64,000 nucleotides of DNA from Brevundimonas vitisensis (lineage in GTDB: Bacteria > Pseudomonadota > Alphaproteobacteria > Caulobacterales > Caulobacteraceae), in contig NZ_CP067977.1 in NCBI RefSeq assembly GCF_016656965.1, positions 620,001 to 684,000 of the forward strand. Reading direction: 5' to 3'. Below are positions 60,888-64,000 of this stretch, in pieces. Every line of letters begins with the position of its first letter. The first letter of the stretch is position 1. Both the position numbers and the translations under genes were made by a program. A model generated the notes under the pieces. That model made no database searches. It was not told where the DNA came from and was given only the letters and a program-made list of their open reading frames with translations.

Positions 60888-61350
60888 TCTGAACGGACAC
60901 CCACCATCTTGGTTGGTCGCAACATGCCACGGGGTGCTGTCGATTGGGTTAAGGCCACGCCGATCGCAAGCGGGACTGGCCGCTTTCAATTCCCCCACGG
61001 CGTGACTATGCTTCTTTCCGCTCGCGAACGATCGCGTCCCCTGATCCCTCAGGCCGGGCGCGCCCTCCTCGCCTGTGATGACTTCCACCGATCCGATGAT
61101 CGCTCAGGGGCTGGCCCCGCGATTTGACGACCCGGGCCGGGATGCCGCCGTTTCCGGTGCGTCCGGTCCCAGGACCGTACTGAACCCATGGGCCTTACCG
61201 CCTGCGCTCCCTCCCGGTCTGACATGACCGACGTCGTATCCGGCGCCTTGCCGGACGATGGGAAGACGCGCGCGCCGGCCCCCCATCCCATTCGGCGAGC
61301 CGCCCCGGTCCACAGCGACCCCGGCCGAGCGCGCCAGAGAGAGACGTTTG
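60888..61350 (+). other. Long rne leader and amiC/rne intergenic region
   Basis: 463 bases without a convincing gene. A good hairpin TCCGGC-GCCTT-GCCGGA lies at 61239-61255, and CGGTCC/GGACCG at 61164-61177 can pair in part. AGAGAGAG lies about 15 bases before the rne ATG. A possible promoter is TTCAAT at about 60987 followed by TATGCT near 61009, which would give a leader of over 300 bases. Long structured leaders allow RNase E to limit its own mRNA in other bacteria, so the same may hold here. Confidence 0.45.
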
Positions 61351-64000
61351 ATGTCAAAGACCATGTTGATCGACGCGGCCCATGCGGAAGAAACCCGCGT
61401 CGCCATCGTCGAGGGCCGTCAGGTCGAGGAATTCGACTTTGAATCCAAGACGCGGCGCCAACTGCGCGGCAATATCTATCTGGCCAAGGTCACGCGGGTA
61501 GAACCCAGCCTCCAGGCCGCGTTCGTTGAGTATGGCGGCAATCGCCACGGCTTTCTGGCCTTCAACGAGATCCACCCCGACTATTATCAAATCCCGACCG
61601 CCGACCGCGAAGCCATCATGGCCGAGGCGGCGTCTGACGACGATCACGACGACGACCTGGGCCGCGAAAGCTCGGACGACGATCATGATTCCGAAGGCAA
61701 GCTGGCCGACGAAGAGCGGCTGAAGCGGCGCTTGATGCGGCGCTACAAGATCCAGGACGTGATCCGGCGCCGGCAGATCCTGCTGGTTCAGGTCGTCAAG
61801 GACGAGCGCGGCGGCAAGGGCGCGGCCCTGACCACCTGGCTGTCCCTGGCCGGTCGCTACTGCGTGCTGATGCCCAACACCGGCAAGGGCGGCGGCATTT
61901 CGCGCAAGATCACCCAGGCCACGGATCGCAAGCGCCTGAAGGCGGCTGCGGCTGCGCTGGACGTGCCGCCCGGCATGGGCCTGATCATCCGCACGGCAGG
62001 TGCCAAGCGGACCAAGGCCGAGATCAGCCGCGACTACGAGTATCTGCTGCGCCTGTGGGAGACGATCCGCGAGACGACGCTGAGCTCCAACGCCCCGTCG
62101 CTGATCTATGAAGAGGAAAACCTGGTCCGGCGCGCGGTGCGCGACATGTTCGACAAGGATTTCGACGGGATCCAAGTCGAGGGCGTCGAGGGCTTCAAGG
62201 AGGCGCGCGACTTCATGCGGGTGCTGATGCCCTCGCAGGCCAAGAAGGTGCATCTGTACCAGGGGTCCAAGCCCCTGTTCGCCGCCAACGGCATCGAGGA
62301 ACTGCTGACGCAGATCCACCAGCCGGTCGTGCCGCTTAAGTCGGGCGGCTATCTGGTGATCAACCAGACCGAGGCCCTGGTCGCCATCGACGTCAACTCC
62401 GGCAAGTCGACCAAGGAACGCAACGTCGAGGCCACGGCGTTCAAGACCAATATGGAAGCGGCGGTCGAGGCGGCGCGGCAGCTGCGCCTGCGCGACCTGG
62501 CCGGGCTGATCGTGATCGACTTCATCGATATGGATGAGCCGAAGAACAATCGGTCGGTCGAGAAGGTGCTGAAGGACGCGCTGGCCAAGGATCGGGCCCG
62601 CATCCAGATGGGCAAGATTTCGAGCTTCGGCCTAATGGAAATCAGCCGTCAGCGTCGCCGTCTGGGCGTGATCGAGGGCGCGACCGAGGTCTGTGCGCAC
62701 TGCCAGGGCGCGGGCCGCATCCGCTCGGCGGAATCGGCGGCGCTGATGACGCTGCGGGCCGTGGATATCGAGGCGGGCCGGAACGGTGCCGGCGTGATCA
62801 ATCTGCGCGTCTCGACCGCCATCGCCCTCTACATCCTGAACCACAAGCGGGAGTATCTGCAGTGGTTGGCGAAAACGCGCGGACTGAAGGTGGTGGTCCT
62901 GATCGACGACGCCCTGGGACAGGGCGATCACGCGATCGAGCGGATCGAAACCAATGAGGACTTCGTGCCGGAAGAGGTCGCGGTGCCCGCGATCGATCTG
63001 GACGATGATTTCGACGACTCCGCCTATGCCGACGAAGACGACTTCGACGACGAGGATGAGGAATTCGGCGACGACGAGGACGAGGCCCAGCTGGACCGCG
63101 AGGACAGCGACGATGACGAGCCGCGCGAACGGGCCGAACGGTCCGAGGGCGAGGGTGAATCGGGCGGCGGCCGCCGCCGCCGCCGCCGCCGGGGCGGCCG
63201 CCGCGACGACGAGTCCTCCGATGGAGTCGTTGCGGCCCTGGCCGAGGATGACGACAGCGAAGCAGCGCGTCGCCGCAGACGTGGCCGCCGCGGAGGACGC
63301 CGTGTCCGTGAGGATGGCGATCGCGACGGCTTCACCTGGGTCCGCGGCCGCACGCCGTCGCTGGAAGACCCCTACGTCTGGTTCGATCCGATCAATCCGA
63401 TGGGCGACCGCGACCAGTCAGCGGAACGGGCCGAGAAGGTCGTGGCCGGTGACGTCGAGGAGATGGTCGGCGAGCGTCCCGACGGAGAACGCGGCGAGCG
63501 CGAAGGCCGTGGGCGGCGTCGTCGCCGTGGTCGCGGTCGTGGCGGCGACCGGAGTGTGACGCACGAGGACAAGGTCGAGGCCCGCGCCACTGGCGAAGGC
63601 ATGCCGATCGAGGGTGACCCCAGCCGTCCGATCGCCGTCGAGGCGGCATCGGAAGATGGCTCGACCTCGGACGACGTGGCCCCCACGGCAGTGGCGGAGC
63701 CCAAGCGTCGCCGCGTGCGCCGCAAGGTCGCCTCTGCGGACGTCCCGAGCATCGAGCCTGTGGAACTGGATGTGACCCCGGCGGAAGCAGCGATCGAGGT
63801 CGCCGAAACCGTCGAAACCGAGGAGCCGGAGCAGGTCGAGGCTCCCGTCCCGGTCGCGTCGGAGCCGGCGGCACCGAAGGCCGCGGCTGAGGCCGAACCG
63901 GTGGTCGAGGCAGAGCCCGAACCTGCCCCTGTGGTCGATGTTCAGGCCCTGATTGCCGAGGATCCCGCCCAGATCACCACCCCTGCGCCAAAGCCCAAAC
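61351..64000 (+). CDS. rne: Ribonuclease E, 5' part (cut by window edge)
   Basis: The first 883 codons of the main mRNA-decay endonuclease and scaffold. It starts MSKTMLIDAAHAEETRVA. The S1 domain is interrupted by an acidic insert (SDDDHDDDLGRESSDDDHD, about 91-117), as in Caulobacter. The catalytic Asp residues are predicted at D347 (VAIDVNSGKSTKER) and D390 (VIDFIDMDEP), and the zinc-link is C448/C451 in CAHCQGAG. The C-terminal half shows alternating acid tracts and Arg-rich blocks (GGGRRRRRRRGGRR-type) that bind RNA, then an Ala/Glu/Pro-rich part expected to hold degradosome partner sites. The stop codon lies beyond base 64000. Confidence 0.96.
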   Translation, partial: MSKTMLIDAAHAEETRVAIVEGRQVEEFDFESKTRRQLRGNIYLAKVTRVEPSLQAAFVEYGGNRHGFLAFNEIHPDYYQIPTADREAIMAEAASDDDHDDDLGRESSDDDHDSEGKLADEERLKRRLMRRYKIQDVIRRRQILLVQVVKDERGGKGAALTTWLSLAGRYCVLMPNTGKGGGISRKITQATDRKRLKAAAAALDVPPGMGLIIRTAGAKRTKAEISRDYEYLLRLWETIRETTLSSNAPSLIYEEENLVRRAVRDMFDKDFDGIQVEGVEGFKEARDFMRVLMPSQAKKVHLYQGSKPLFAANGIEELLTQIHQPVVPLKSGGYLVINQTEALVAIDVNSGKSTKERNVEATAFKTNMEAAVEAARQLRLRDLAGLIVIDFIDMDEPKNNRSVEKVLKDALAKDRARIQMGKISSFGLMEISRQRRRLGVIEGATEVCAHCQGAGRIRSAESAALMTLRAVDIEAGRNGAGVINLRVSTAIALYILNHKREYLQWLAKTRGLKVVVLIDDALGQGDHAIERIETNEDFVPEEVAVPAIDLDDDFDDSAYADEDDFDDEDEEFGDDEDEAQLDREDSDDDEPRERAERSEGEGESGGGRRRRRRRGGRRDDESSDGVVAALAEDDDSEAARRRRRGRRGGRRVREDGDRDGFTWVRGRTPSLEDPYVWFDPINPMGDRDQSAERAEKVVAGDVEEMVGERPDGERGEREGRGRRRRRGRGRGGDRSVTHEDKVEARATGEGMPIEGDPSRPIAVEAASEDGSTSDDVAPTAVAEPKRRRVRRKVASADVPSIEPVELDVTPAEAAIEVAETVETEEPEQVEAPVPVASEPAAPKAAAEAEPVVEAEPEPAPVVDVQALIAEDPAQITTPAPKPK

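Noticed and set aside
61138..61345. Short open frames in the rne leader as genes
   Set aside because: No ribosome site, no homology that I recognise, and overlap with predicted hairpins.
63160..63310. GC-rich triplet repeats (CGC/CGG) in rne as a microsatellite
   Set aside because: They encode the Arg/Gly-rich RNA-binding blocks expected in RNase E of this group.

Overview
The window is a stretch of bacterial chromosome from a high-GC alphaproteobacterium, most likely Caulobacteraceae and close to Brevundimonas or Caulobacter. The evidence is gene content and order: a sigF-nrsF pair divergent from a DUF2282/DUF692/DUF2063/DoxX operon, EcfG-type promoters, an M23 peptidase overlapping a bactofilin gene, and the order rne / amidase / PBP1A / prfB. 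Genes are densely packed, often with 4-base ATGA or GTGA overlaps. I see no insertion sequence, prophage or CRISPR array.

Layout. 1-2.5 kb: 5' part of tig, a YcbL-like metallo-hydrolase and three small stress-type genes. 2.5-6.8 kb: a chromate transporter, an egtB-egtD reading frame that runs through as one 720-residue protein, and a divergent EcfG-type sigma factor. Three genes here plus the sigma factor carry promoters of the form GGAAC-N16-(C/G)GTT, so this looks like a local general-stress regulon. 6.8-16 kb: acyl-CoA dehydrogenase, SCP2 protein, three related small secreted proteins in a row, a c-type cytochrome, msrA, tRNA-Ser(GGA), a GH5 glycosidase, a GST and a nucleoside transporter. 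16-24.6 kb: a secreted metacaspase with four PPC repeats, a POT peptide transporter divergent from an S46 dipeptidyl-peptidase, pgsA, carbonic anhydrase and pdeM. 24.6-30.2 kb: a small membrane protein, a ligase-associated Lhr-like helicase and a DinG-like helicase.

30.2-34 kb: the bufferin (copper-buffering RiPP) operon bufA-B-C-D and its divergent sigF-nrsF pair. The intergenic region holds two facing GTAACC-N16-CGAA-type promoters. 34-39.6 kb: ilvE, a two-component pair, and the metX-metB operon behind a SAM-I riboswitch. 39.7-46.5 kb: a lipoprotein, ychF, and a probable copper or metal uptake cluster (DUF2946-like, TonB receptor, PepSY protein, PCu(A)C chaperone). 46.5-50 kb: a hypothetical exported protein and two tandem M28 peptidases. 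50-53 kb: the cytochrome bc1 operon petABC with a strong terminator. 53-64 kb: trmL, bcp, M23 peptidase-bactofilin, prfB with its programmed frameshift, ponA, amiC and the 5' part of rne.

The most notable points are the four closely similar EcfG-type promoters that tie ergothioneine synthesis to the stress sigma factor, the EgtB-EgtD fusion (which depends on one base in a G4 run), the bufferin/SigF module, a SAM-I riboswitch in an alphaproteobacterium, and the PPC-repeat metacaspase.
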